A DNA stretch of 58,108 nucleotides from an uncultured Lachnospiraceae bacterium (lineage in GTDB: Bacteria > Bacillota > Clostridia > Lachnospirales > Lachnospiraceae): positions 1 to 58,108 of the forward strand of contig CANQUG010000014.1 of NCBI GenBank assembly GCA_947626985.1. Reading direction: 5' to 3'. Positions within the stretch are counted from its first letter, which is position 1, and the number at the start of each line of letters is the position of its first letter. The notes beneath the pieces are model-generated. The model was not told the DNA's origin. It made no database searches and worked only from the letters and a program-made list of their open reading frames with translations. Below are positions 25,296 through 33,448 of the stretch, one piece after another. The position numbers and the translations under genes were made by a program.

Positions 25296-26387
25296 ATGGC
25301 AGAAGAGGTTTTACAGGTAAAACGAACAGGGGATTTTTACTATCCCATCTATTTTGAGGAGGACTTCGGCTCCATCGGGGAAGCCTTAAAAAAAGAAGGA
25401 CTGGAGGGGAGGAAGCTGTGCGTGGTCACAGACTCCCACGTGGCTCCCCTCTATCTGGAGGAGCTGAAAAAAGCGCTGGAGAATTGTGCAGCAGAGGTGA
25501 CGGAGTTTGTCTTCGAGGCAGGAGAGAAGAATAAAAATCTTGACACGGTTCAGAAATTATACGAATCTCTCATAAAAGCCGGTCTGGACCGGAAAAGCCT
25601 TCTGGTGGCCCTGGGAGGCGGCGTGGTGGGAGATCTCGCAGGCTTCGCCGCGGCTACCTATCTCCGGGGCATCGATTTTATCCAGGTTCCCACCACACTT
25701 CTGGCTCAGGTGGACAGCAGCGTGGGCGGAAAGACCGGAGTGGACTTCTGGCAGTACAAAAATATGGTGGGAGCCTTCCACCAGCCCAGACTGGTCTATA
25801 TGAACATGGAGACGCTGAAAAGCCTTCCGGAAACGGAATTTGCCTGCGGGATGGGAGAAATCCTGAAAACAGGCCTGATCTGCGACGGGGATTTTTTCCG
25901 TTTCGTGTGCGGGGAGGAAGAGCGGATCCATGGGCTGGATTCCCGGATGCTTTCCCTGATGATCCGCAGATGCTGCGCCATTAAAGCGGGAGTGGTGGAG
26001 CGGGATCCCAGAGAGCAGGGGGAGAGGGCTCTTCTGAATCTGGGACATACCATCGGCCATGCCGTGGAGAAGCTGAAGGATTTTCAGCTGCTTCATGGTC
26101 AGTGCGTGGGGCTGGGACTCATCGCCGCCGCCCGTATTTCTCTTTCCCGGGGGCTTCTCACGGAGGCGGAGTATGAGGAGATCCGCAGAGGCTGTTCTCT
26201 GTTCGGGCTTCCCCTGCAGGCGGATGGTCTGGAGGCATCTGACGTCCTTGCCGCCACGAAGAAGGACAAAAAAATGGAAAACGGCAGGGTGAAATTTATC
26301 CTCATGAACGGAATCGGCCGCAGCTTCATCGACAAAACGGTAACGGATGAGGAATTACTGGCCGGTATAGGAGCGATCATTGCATGA
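25296..26387 (+). CDS. aroB: 3-dehydroquinate synthase
   Basis: Second step of the shikimate pathway: converts DAHP to 3-dehydroquinate using NAD and a metal ion. The NAD-binding ALGGGVVGDLAGFAA, the substrate-binding PTTLLAQVDSSVGGKTGVD and the metal ligands (E in GMGEILKTG, H in NLGHTIGHA, H in LLHGQCV) are all visible. 363 residues from ATG 25296, which follows gggagg by 5 bases; a TTG at 25275 would add 7 residues without a better site. In related cell-division clusters this position before lspA is often taken by divIVA, so aroB is an unusual neighbour. Its 3' end overlaps lspA by 4 bases. Confidence 0.95.
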   Translation: MAEEVLQVKRTGDFYYPIYFEEDFGSIGEALKKEGLEGRKLCVVTDSHVAPLYLEELKKALENCAAEVTEFVFEAGEKNKNLDTVQKLYESLIKAGLDRKSLLVALGGGVVGDLAGFAAATYLRGIDFIQVPTTLLAQVDSSVGGKTGVDFWQYKNMVGAFHQPRLVYMNMETLKSLPETEFACGMGEILKTGLICDGDFFRFVCGEEERIHGLDSRMLSLMIRRCCAIKAGVVERDPREQGERALLNLGHTIGHAVEKLKDFQLLHGQCVGLGLIAAARISLSRGLLTEAEYEEIRRGCSLFGLPLQADGLEASDVLAATKKDKKMENGRVKFILMNGIGRSFIDKTVTDEELLAGIGAIIA

Positions 26388-26920
26388 ATCATGTTCAGGA
26401 ATCAAGAGGGAAGAATGGCGCATATCTGACAGGGGGGCTTCTGGCCATGGGGACGCTTGTCCTTCTGGATCAGTGGACCAAGGCGCGGAGCGTTTCCTGT
26501 CTCAGGGGCCGGCCTTCCATTTCTCTGATTCCCGGTGTTCTGGAGCTGAAATACCTGGAAAATACCGGGGCTGCTTTCGGCCTGTTTGCGGGAAAGAAAA
26601 ACTTCTTTCTCCTGTTCTGCGTTCTTTTTTTTCTTCTGTTTATTTATTTTTACCGGAAGCTTCCGAAAAACCGCCGTTTTCTGCCTCTGCTGGTCGTTTT
26701 GTTTCTGACGGGCAGCGGCGCTCTTGGAAATTTTATCGACCGGGCGGCCAGAGGCTATGTGGTGGATTTTATTTACTTTTCTCTTATCGATTTTCCCATA
26801 TTCAATATGGCGGATATTTATGTGGTGACAGGCGGGATCCTGCTGGTACTCCTCGTGTGCTTTAAGTATCAGGAGGAGGATTTTGAATTTTTATTTCCTG
26901 ACCGCAGAAAGCGTCCCTGA
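26384..26920 (+). CDS. lspA: Lipoprotein signal peptidase (SPase II)
   Basis: Integral membrane aspartyl protease that removes signal peptides from prolipoproteins. Four membrane segments are visible; the catalytic dyad is D128 in YVVDFIYF and D144 in FNMADIYV, with the conserved GNFIDR before the first. 178 residues. The ATG overlaps the aroB stop (ATGA), so it is translationally coupled. It is followed 90 bases later by rluD, the usual lspA-rluD pairing. Confidence 0.94.
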   Translation: MNHVQESRGKNGAYLTGGLLAMGTLVLLDQWTKARSVSCLRGRPSISLIPGVLELKYLENTGAAFGLFAGKKNFFLLFCVLFFLLFIYFYRKLPKNRRFLPLLVVLFLTGSGALGNFIDRAARGYVVDFIYFSLIDFPIFNMADIYVVTGGILLVLLVCFKYQEEDFEFLFPDRRKRP

Positions 26921-27010
26921 AACGCCCCTGAAAAGGCAGGCGCAGGGGAGCCTTATTGATCCGTCCCGGGGCCTTGCGGACGGAAAAGATTTTCAGAAGA
27001 GGAGAAAGAT

Positions 27011-27925
27011 ATGGAAAAAAGAGGATTTGCCGTGGAAGAGAAGGACGGCGGAATCCGTATTGACCGCTGTCTTGCAGAGAAATTCGGGGAATACTCCCGT
27101 TCCTACATTCAGAAGCTTCTGAAGGACCAGCTGGTATCGGTCAACGGCAGGGCGGTGAAGTCCAGCTATAAAGTCCTTCCCGGGGATGCGGTGGAAGCTG
27201 TGTTTCCGGAGATGAAGGAGCCTGACATCCTTCCCCAGGAAATTCCCCTGGATATCCTCTACGAGGACGAATATCTCCTGGTGATCAACAAGCCCAAGGA
27301 TATGGTGGTTCATCCCAGCGCAGGCCATTACGAGGGGACTCTGGTGAACGCGGTGCTTGCCCACTGTCAGGGAAATCTGTCGGGAATTAACGGCGTCCTG
27401 CGCCCGGGAATCGTGCACAGGATCGATAAGGATACCACCGGGGCGCTTCTGGTATGCAAAGACGACGCCACCCACCGGGCCCTGGCGGAACAGCTGAAGG
27501 AACACAGCATCCGCAGGCGGTACCGGGCCGTGGTGTGGGGAAATCTCCCCCAGGACGAGGGAACGGTGGATGCGCCCATCGGACGCCATCCCGCCGACCG
27601 GAAAAAAATGGCCGTCAATCATAAGAACGGAAAAGAGGCGGTGACACACTATCAGGTGCTGGAGCGCTTCGGAAACGCCACCTACGTGGAGTGCCGGCTG
27701 GAGACGGGACGCACTCATCAGATCCGCGTGCATATGTCCAGCATTGGACATCCTCTTCTGGGGGACGAGGTGTACGGCAGCGGAAAAAATCCCTGGCATC
27801 TTCAGGGACAGGCCCTCCATGCCATGATTCTGGGCTTTATCCACCCCCATACCGGGGAGTATATGGAGTTTCAGGCACCTTTGCCCGATTATTTCTGCGC
27901 TCTTTTAGAAAAATTAAGAAAATAG
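27011..27925 (+). CDS. rluD: Pseudouridine synthase RluD-type
   Basis: Isomerises uridine to pseudouridine in 23S rRNA. An N-terminal S4 domain (RIDRCLAEKFGEYSRSYIQK, VNGRAVKSSYKV) precedes the catalytic domain with the aspartate in HRIDKDTTGALLV and the TGRTHQIRVHM motif. 304 residues, normal for RluD. ATG follows agaggagaaag. No terminator follows; the next gene has its own promoter 1 base later. Confidence 0.9.
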   Translation: MEKRGFAVEEKDGGIRIDRCLAEKFGEYSRSYIQKLLKDQLVSVNGRAVKSSYKVLPGDAVEAVFPEMKEPDILPQEIPLDILYEDEYLLVINKPKDMVVHPSAGHYEGTLVNAVLAHCQGNLSGINGVLRPGIVHRIDKDTTGALLVCKDDATHRALAEQLKEHSIRRRYRAVVWGNLPQDEGTVDAPIGRHPADRKKMAVNHKNGKEAVTHYQVLERFGNATYVECRLETGRTHQIRVHMSSIGHPLLGDEVYGSGKNPWHLQGQALHAMILGFIHPHTGEYMEFQAPLPDYFCALLEKLRK

Positions 27926-27955
27926 TTGTCTTTTTCCATCATAGTATTGTATAAT
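27926..27955 (+). promoter_or_regulatory. Promoter of the cytidylate-kinase-like gene
   Basis: TTGTCT at 27926-27931, 18-base spacer, perfect TATAAT at 27950-27955, directly after the rluD stop codon. Confidence 0.65.
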
Positions 27956-28013
27956 ATCTACAACGATGGAGAATCGTTTTTATGAAAAATGTTTTAGAAG
28001 GGAGAGTGAACTT

Positions 28014-28652
28014 ATGAACAGTACGAGTTCGATTATTACCATTGGCCGTGAATACGGAAGCGCAGGAAGACAGATCGGACAAGATGTAGCCAAGTATTTC
28101 GGAATCAAGTGTTATGATAAGGAACTTCTGGAGCACGCCGCCAATGACAGCGGTATCTGCAAGGAATTATTCGAGAATCATGATGAAAAGCCTACCAACA
28201 GTTTTCTGTATTCTCTGGTAATGGATACCTATTCCTTCGGATATTCCTCCGCAGGCTTTACAGATATGCCCATTAACCATAAGGTGTTTCTGGCGCAGTT
28301 TGACGCGATCAAGAAGCTTGCTGCAGAGGGACCCTGCGTGATGGTGGGACGATGCGCAGATTATGCCCTGGCAGATAATAAAGACTGCTTCAGCGTATTT
28401 ATCCAGGCGAACCTGGACTGGCGAATCAATCACATCTCCAGCAAGTATAACAAATCCGTGAAGGAATCCCGGGATATCATCCTTAAGACGGATAAAAGCC
28501 GCGCGAGTTACTATAACTACTACACCAACAAGAAGTGGGGCGCTGCGTCCGGCTACAGCCTGTGCGTGGACAGCAGCAAGTTCGGCATCGACGGAGCCGT
28601 TCAGGTGATCGTGGAGGCCATCAAGGTCTTCGACGCCGCGAAGAGACACTGA
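28014..28652 (+). CDS. Cytidylate kinase-like family protein
   Basis: 212-residue P-loop kinase relative found widely in Clostridia and Bacteroides. The N-terminal loop IITIGREYGSAGRQIGQDVA replaces the classical Walker A with the GREYGSGGR form of this family, and the VGRCADYAL motif follows. The true substrate of these proteins is unknown; cytidylate kinase activity is only inferred from the fold. ATG 28014 is used because ggagag lies 7 bases upstream; an ATG at 27966 has no such site. Monocistronic: own promoter and strong terminator. Confidence 0.85.
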   Translation: MNSTSSIITIGREYGSAGRQIGQDVAKYFGIKCYDKELLEHAANDSGICKELFENHDEKPTNSFLYSLVMDTYSFGYSSAGFTDMPINHKVFLAQFDAIKKLAAEGPCVMVGRCADYALADNKDCFSVFIQANLDWRINHISSKYNKSVKESRDIILKTDKSRASYYNYYTNKKWGAASGYSLCVDSSKFGIDGAVQVIVEAIKVFDAAKRH

Positions 28653-28745
28653 GGGAAAGGACGTCAGGAAACGTTGAGAAATGCTTAAAGAACCCCATGC
28701 CGGAGGGGCGCTGATGTTCAGCTCCCCGCGGCCGGAAATAAAAAG

Positions 28746-28798
28746 GACCCGTGAAATTCCAGCTTTTCAAACTCTGGAATTGTCACGGGTCTTTTTTT
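28746..28798 (+). terminator. Rho-independent terminator after the kinase-like gene
   Basis: Long stem (gacccgtga with attccag against ctggaat and tcacgggtc) and a run of seven T residues. A clear transcription end 93 bases after the stop codon. Confidence 0.9.
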
Positions 28799-28893
28799 CA
28801 CGGGCTGAATGTCTGTCCCTGCAGCAGAAATCTGCCGTTTCAGCTTCTGAACCGGACGCCTGACGCATCCATCTATGAAATTTTTATTAATAT

Positions 28894-28922
28894 GAGACAT
28901 TTCCTTAAAATCGTGTTATAAT
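28894..28922 (+). promoter_or_regulatory. Putative promoter of the AI-2E family gene
   Basis: GAGACA at 28894-28899, 17-base spacer, perfect TATAAT at 28917-28922. The -35 match is four of six. Confidence 0.5.
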
Positions 28923-28956
28923 TTAACGAAAAGTAATTTTATTTTTGGAGGAGACT

Positions 28957-30531
28957 ATGAAATTTCGTTGGGAAAACCGATATTTTCATATAGGTTTGAC
29001 GGCGTTCCTGGTGATTGCGGCAAGTATGCTCTTTTATTACGGAATTTTCCATATGAACACGCTGATCGCGGGAATTCGGACCATACTGGGCATCATGGCT
29101 CCCATTGTCTACGGCCTGGTTATCGCCTATGTGCTGAATCCGGTGGTCAGCTTTATGGAAAAAAGCCTTGTATTTCCTCTTCTGGCGAAAAAAAACGTGC
29201 ATCCGGAAAAGCGGGGCAAAAAATTCATCCGCTGGGTCTGCGTCATCATCTCGCTGATCCTGCTCGTATTTCTTATCTATGCGCTGATCATGATGATTCT
29301 TCCGCAGCTCATCCGGAGCATTATGAGCATTATTTACTCCTTTCCCAGCTACGTGAACGTAGTGCAGAACTGGCTGAATTCCATCGTGGAGAGAGGGTGG
29401 GACATGGACAGGGAAACGATCGATATGATCAATCAGTATTCCAGCCAGGCCCAGGATTATCTTACCAACAATATTCTGCCCCAGATGCAGGCTGTCCTGA
29501 AAAATATCTCCGACGGAGTGTTTGACATCCTGAATATTCTGAAGAACTTCGTGATCGGCATCCTTGTATCCATGTACGTCATGGCGGACAAGGAAATTTT
29601 CATTGCCAGGAGCAAAATGGTGGTCTATGCGCTGTTTTCCCATTCCACGGCCAACAATATCATCCACTCCATGCGCTTTACCCATCAGACCTTCGGCGGC
29701 TTTATCAACGGGAAGATCCTGGATTCCGCCATTATCGGCGTGCTCTGCTATATCGGGGTCACCATTCTGGATATGCCTTATACCATTCTGATCAGCGTGA
29801 TCATCGGGGTTACCAATATCATTCCCTTCTTCGGACCCTATGTGGGCGCCGTGCCCTGTACGCTGCTGATCCTTCTGGTAAATCCTCTGCAGGGATTTTA
29901 TTTTGCCCTGTTTATTCTGGTGCTTCAGCAGTTTGACGGGAATATTCTCGGCCCGAAGATTCTGGGAGATTCCACAGGTCTTTCCAGCTTTATGGTAATC
30001 GTGGCCATCATGATCGGCGGCGGTCTTTTCGGAGTAGTGGGAATGATCGTGGGAGTTCCTCTGTGCGCCGTGCTTTATGCGGCCGCGTGGAACCTCATGG
30101 GGCATTTTCTCCGGAACAAAAAAATGCCGGACGATACCGCGGATTATCTGAATATTGACTGTATCGACGAGGAATCCGGAATGATCGTTCCCATGCCTGA
30201 AAAAAAGGCTCCGAAAAAATCCGTGGAGAGGGATCCGGACAGTCTGTTTATGAAAATCTGGCGGACCGCTCAGGCGTTTGTGGTGGGAACGTGGAAATTT
30301 CTGTGCAGATACGGGAAGATCCTTGCGCATAAAACAGTGGTTTACGGTAAAATTCTGTGGAAGCGTCTGAAGCAGGCGGGACGCTTTCTTCGAAGAAAAG
30401 CAGTGGAATGTTGGAGTTTTCTCAGTGAAAAGTGCAGAAAATTGGTTGGGTTTGTGAAGAAAAAAATACAGAATATTCAGGAAAAATCCGCTCAGAAAAA
30501 GAACCGGGATAAGGATTCAGAGTCGAGATAA
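28957..30531 (+). CDS. AI-2E family transporter (PerM/UPF0118)
   Basis: Integral membrane protein, 524 residues, with seven to eight predicted membrane segments. Members were named after TqsA, an exporter of autoinducer-2, but many act in other exchange processes (sodium/proton antiport, for example), so the substrate is open. The family core is seen around IGVTNIIPFFGPYVGAVP and ILGPKILGDSTGLSSFMV. A strongly basic cytoplasmic tail of about 120 residues, rich in Lys, Arg and Trp, follows the last membrane segment. ATG 28957 lies behind ggagga. The gap to dtd (30532-30630) is made of short reiterated strings (ttgtatgaaa twice, gcggaagt three times with variation). Confidence 0.85.
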   Translation: MKFRWENRYFHIGLTAFLVIAASMLFYYGIFHMNTLIAGIRTILGIMAPIVYGLVIAYVLNPVVSFMEKSLVFPLLAKKNVHPEKRGKKFIRWVCVIISLILLVFLIYALIMMILPQLIRSIMSIIYSFPSYVNVVQNWLNSIVERGWDMDRETIDMINQYSSQAQDYLTNNILPQMQAVLKNISDGVFDILNILKNFVIGILVSMYVMADKEIFIARSKMVVYALFSHSTANNIIHSMRFTHQTFGGFINGKILDSAIIGVLCYIGVTILDMPYTILISVIIGVTNIIPFFGPYVGAVPCTLLILLVNPLQGFYFALFILVLQQFDGNILGPKILGDSTGLSSFMVIVAIMIGGGLFGVVGMIVGVPLCAVLYAAAWNLMGHFLRNKKMPDDTADYLNIDCIDEESGMIVPMPEKKAPKKSVERDPDSLFMKIWRTAQAFVVGTWKFLCRYGKILAHKTVVYGKILWKRLKQAGRFLRRKAVECWSFLSEKCRKLVGFVKKKIQNIQEKSAQKKNRDKDSESR

Positions 30532-30630
30532 ATTGTATGAAATTGTATGAAATTTAATATGCGGAAGTAACTGCGGATATGGAAGTAATTGCGGAAGTGA
30601 TTTCTGAAATTTCTGAAAAAGGAGAGCTTT

Positions 30631-31077
30631 ATGAAACTGGTCATTCAGCGGGTAAATCAGGCCCGGGTAACAGTGGACGACGCTGTGGTGGGAAAAATCG
30701 GAAAAGGTTTTCTGGTGCTGGTGGGCGTCAGTCATACGGACACCGAGGCCACAGCGGACAAATATCTGAAAAAGCTTCTGGGACTGCGGATTTTCCAGGA
30801 CGACCAGGGGAAGACGAACCTTTCCCTGAAGGACGTATCCGGGGAGCTGCTTTTTGTTTCTCAGTTTACTTTATACGCCAACTGTAAAAAGGGAAACCGG
30901 CCAAGCTTTATCGAGGCCGGGGAACCGTCCAGAGCCGAGGCTCTTTATGAGTATATGATCCGGGAAGCGAAAAAATCGGTTCCCGTTGTGGAACATGGCG
31001 TGTTCGGCGCCTATATGAAGGTTTCTCTGGAAAACGACGGGCCGTTTACCGTGATTCTGGATGAATCCATCATGTAG
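30631..31077 (+). CDS. dtd: D-aminoacyl-tRNA deacylase
   Basis: Removes D-amino acids (and glycine mischarged on tRNA-Ala) from tRNA. The 148-residue protein carries the signatures [18 protein letters not shown] (residues ~77-94) and [12 protein letters not shown] near the C-terminus, where the Gly-Pro element forms the chiral-selective pocket. An aaaggagagc site precedes the ATG. No other Dtd feature is missing. Confidence 0.95.
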   Translation: MKLVIQRVNQARVTVDDAVVGKIGKGFLVLVGVSHTDTEATADKYLKKLLGLRIFQDDQGKTNLSLKDVSGELLFVSQFTLYANCKKGNRPSFIEAGEPSRAEALYEYMIREAKKSVPVVEHGVFGAYMKVSLENDGPFTVILDESIM

Positions 31078-31315
31078 ATTGAGATATGAACAAAGATTCC
31101 CGGAAAGAGTTTTGGGAGAGAAACAGATCTATACGACAAACCCGAGTTTTTCAAATAGATCAATAGGGATTCGAGGAATTTTGAATGTATTGAGGCTTTT
31201 AAGGTAAGAATCCCCCCAATTTAAGTATTTTAAGGGTCTTTAGGGTTTTTGGGGTTTAAGAATTTTAAGGGTAAAAAGGTTTTTAAGATATGATAGATTT
31301 CAGGAGGCGGATTTT
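31078..31315 (+). other. Intergenic region with TTTTAAGGG reiterations
   Basis: 238 bases between dtd and the recombinase. An inverted repeat gatctat/atagatc (31126-31161) and a small aaacccgagttttt hairpin could terminate dtd. From about 31220 to 31290 the sequence is G- and T-rich on the plus strand with attttaagggt at 31228 and 31262 and related strings between. No clear promoter was found; a TATGAT at 31289-31294 lacks a -35 box. Confidence 0.45.
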
Positions 31316-32404
31316 ATGGCAAAGCAAAGCCCTTCGGGTACAAATTCCGATAAAAGGGTCACATACCACGAACATACAGATATGGAAAATACTCTGAAGC
31401 TCCGGGAGGTTTTAAAAACCCTGCCGCCTTTCTGCAGGGATTATTTCCGGGCCATCGATTCCACAACCACGACGAAAACAAGGATTTCCTACGCCTATGA
31501 CATCCGGATTTTCTTCCAGTTCCTTCTGGATGAAAATCCCGCCCTCCATAACACCTCCATGGATCAGCTCACCGTGGAAATTCTGGACTCCGTCAAGGCT
31601 CTGGATATCGAGGAATATCAGGAATATCTGAAGGTTTACCGCAGCGGGGATAAACTGGAAACCAACGGCGAACGGGGCCTGAAGCGGAAAATTTCCGCTC
31701 TCCGGAGCTTCTACGCCTACTATTATAAAAGAGAAATGATTCACACCAATCCCACGGTCCTGGTGGACGTTCCCAAAATCCATCAGAAAAGCATCATCCG
31801 TCTGGACACCGACGAGGTGGCCCTCCTTCTGGACCATATCGAGCACTGCGGGGATCAGCTTACAGGTCAGAAACGTGTGTTCTACGAAAAAACCAGAGAA
31901 CGGGACCTGGCTCTGGTGACCCTCCTTCTGGGGACAGGAATCCGAGTGTCTGAATGCGTGGGTCTGGATATTGAGGACGTGGATTTTAAGAATAACGGCA
32001 TTAAGGTCACCCGAAAGGGAGGCAACGAAATGGTTGTTTATTTCGGCGAGGAGGTGGAACGGGCGCTGAAGCGCTATCTGGAGGTCCGTAAGGGAATCAC
32101 TCCTCTCGCCGGACACGAACACGCTCTCTTTTACTCTGCTCAGCGGAAACGCATCGGCGTTCAGGCAGTGGAGAACCTGGTAAAAAAGTATGCCCGGGAA
32201 ATCACCACCACCAAGAAGATCACCCCTCACAAGCTCCGCAGTACCTACGGCACCGCCCTTTACCAGGAAACCGGAGATATTTACCTTGTGGCGGACGTGC
32301 TGGGCCACAGAGACGTAAATACCACCAAGAAGCACTATGCGGCGCTGGACGACCAGAGGAGGCGCATGGCCGCTTCCGCCGTAAAGCTGCGGGAGGAGCC
32401 CTGA
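31316..32404 (+). CDS. Tyrosine recombinase of the XerC/XerD type
   Basis: Site-specific recombinase cutting DNA through a phosphotyrosine intermediate. The N-terminal SAM-like core-binding domain spans about 35-155 and the catalytic domain about 165-355. All catalytic residues are present: R210 in GIRVSE, K234 in TRKGGNE, H305 and R308 in HKLRSTYG, H331 in LGHRDVNTT and Y341 in KKHYA. At 362 residues it is about 60 longer than standard XerC/D, mainly through the N-terminus and an insertion after the first helices. It may be the chromosome dimer-resolving recombinase or a mobile-element relative; there is no flanking att site or cargo. The dif-like sites at 13923-14023 are possible targets. 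Confidence 0.85.
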   Translation: MAKQSPSGTNSDKRVTYHEHTDMENTLKLREVLKTLPPFCRDYFRAIDSTTTTKTRISYAYDIRIFFQFLLDENPALHNTSMDQLTVEILDSVKALDIEEYQEYLKVYRSGDKLETNGERGLKRKISALRSFYAYYYKREMIHTNPTVLVDVPKIHQKSIIRLDTDEVALLLDHIEHCGDQLTGQKRVFYEKTRERDLALVTLLLGTGIRVSECVGLDIEDVDFKNNGIKVTRKGGNEMVVYFGEEVERALKRYLEVRKGITPLAGHEHALFYSAQRKRIGVQAVENLVKKYAREITTTKKITPHKLRSTYGTALYQETGDIYLVADVLGHRDVNTTKKHYAALDDQRRRMAASAVKLREEP

Positions 32405-32520
32405 TATGAGTGCATACATCTGAGAAACCTGATCGTACCTTACCAACCGAATATCCTTCACCGGGCAGCCGGGGGACGTGCTCTTACCCGTTCCGAGTCC
32501 TTGCGGAAAGGGGTGATATT

Positions 32521-32604
32521 ATGAGTACATATGAAGAATTTATGATAATCCTGACCATCGGTCTGTTGATCGTCGCCATTCTGAATCTTACACATAAGAA
32601 ATAG
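32521..32604 (+). CDS. 27-residue holin-like peptide, candidate type I toxin
   Basis: The peptide begins MSTYEEFMIILTIGL and ends with a charged NLTHKK tail: a short N-terminal head, one membrane helix (about residues 7-22) and a lysine-rich end. The MSTYE start and size match the holin-like toxin family related to TxpA/BsrG of Bacillus. A ribosome binding site (aaggggtga) lies 6 bases before the ATG. The upstream TCACC at 32458-32462 can pair with GGTGA at 32512-32516 and might hide it, as in known type I toxin mRNAs. No separate promoter was recognised; it may be read from the recombinase transcript. A consensus promoter on the other strand points at its 3' end. Confidence 0.7.
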   Translation: MSTYEEFMIILTIGLLIVAILNLTHKK

Positions 32605-32642
32605 CCGTCCTGCACCCTGCAAAGTTCGGAACGGCTATTCTT
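32596..32642. terminator. Bidirectional hairpin at the toxin 3' end
   Basis: Arms aagaaatagccgt (32596-32608) and acggctattctt (32631-32642), one bulged base, overlapping the end of the toxin ORF. T-rich ends occur on both strands within the arms, so it could end both the toxin mRNA and the opposing RNA. Confidence 0.65.
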
Positions 32643-32701
32643 AGCTAAGTACTTATTTCGCCGGGACGGGTGACCTGCACTCACCTTCCGGCTGTCCTGT
32701 T
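32596..32701 (-). ncRNA. Candidate antisense antitoxin RNA
   Basis: A minus-strand RNA of about 105 bases is predicted from the perfect consensus promoter at 32708-32736 to the hairpin at 32596-32642. It has no open reading frame of note and would be complementary to the 3' end of the toxin mRNA, the same convergent overlap seen for txpA/RatA in Bacillus subtilis. Both ends are predictions from sequence. Confidence 0.55.
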
Positions 32702-32707
32702 AAGTAT

Positions 32708-32736
32708 ATTATATGGCAGAGCGGCAGATTTGTCAA
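32708..32736 (-). promoter_or_regulatory. Perfect-consensus promoter on the minus strand
   Basis: TTGACA (plus 32731-32736), 17-base spacer, TATAAT (plus 32708-32713). Nothing protein-coding lies downstream in this direction before the toxin ORF, so it must serve a non-coding RNA. Confidence 0.8.
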
Positions 32737-32769
32737 ATAGGAAAACCGCCCGGAACCTTATCATACCTT

Positions 32770-33192
32770 TTATAATGCAACACTTATCTGATCCTGGAAA
32801 GCGGCCGGAACTTCGGTCTTGTCCAGGCAAATACTGATAACAAAAGTGATTCCGAATTTCTTGCCGATTGCATCCAACTGTTCCAGAGCTCCTGACGGGT
32901 CCTGATCTTCTCCCAGTTTGGAAACGATCAGAAAGCTGTCCAGATAAATCTGTTCCAGATCATGATCCTGAGAAATAATGCCGCAGATAAATCCTACAAA
33001 TTCATCGGAATTCTTAATAGGATACGCAGATACGTCAATAAGGCGGACCTTATTATTCAGCTCATACATGTGTTTCGTGCTCTTGTCTAAGTAAACTATG
33101 CTGCCCTCCGCGTGTTTGATCGCGCTGTTCACCCTGTCTAACAGTACTTTTGTCTTGCCTTTGCCTTTCTTTCCTACGATAAGTTCAACCAT
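32770..33192 (-). CDS. Small P-loop protein of unknown function
   Basis: 140 residues. The N-terminus MVELIVGKKGKGKTK is a Walker A motif, and IYLDSFLIVSK near residue 83 could be Walker B. The size and fold suggest a minimal RecA-like or PilT-labelled nucleotide-binding protein seen in Lachnospiraceae; no domain for a partner activity is present. I do not know its function. Own promoter (33260-33288), good ribosome binding site (aaggagga). Downstream lies the candidate antisense-RNA promoter, 34 bases beyond its stop. Confidence 0.65.
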   Translation of the reverse strand: MVELIVGKKGKGKTKVLLDRVNSAIKHAEGSIVYLDKSTKHMYELNNKVRLIDVSAYPIKNSDEFVGFICGIISQDHDLEQIYLDSFLIVSKLGEDQDPSGALEQLDAIGKKFGITFVISICLDKTEVPAAFQDQISVAL

Positions 33193-33259
33193 CCTGTTTT
33201 TTCCTCCTTAGACACAAATAATATTAATTTTTACTAAAAAGCAGAATTAATACAATTAG

Positions 33260-33288
33260 ATTATAGTGCATTATATCAAAAAGTTCAA
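33260..33288 (-). promoter_or_regulatory. Promoter of the small P-loop protein gene
   Basis: Minus strand TTGAAC (plus 33283-33288), 17-base spacer, TATAAT (plus 33260-33265). The transcript leader would be about 60 bases. Confidence 0.7.
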
Positions 33289-33448
33289 TGCCTAAATGAA
33301 AAAAAGTTAAATTTAAAAAGTTCACGGATAGTATCTTGATTCAGTCTACAATCTATGTTACCATAAAAAAATGACGGATTGTGCGGCCCCGGCAGTACTG
33401 GCAGGGAAGAACCTGAAAGACAGATGCACAGCCGAAGGAGAAGAATCC

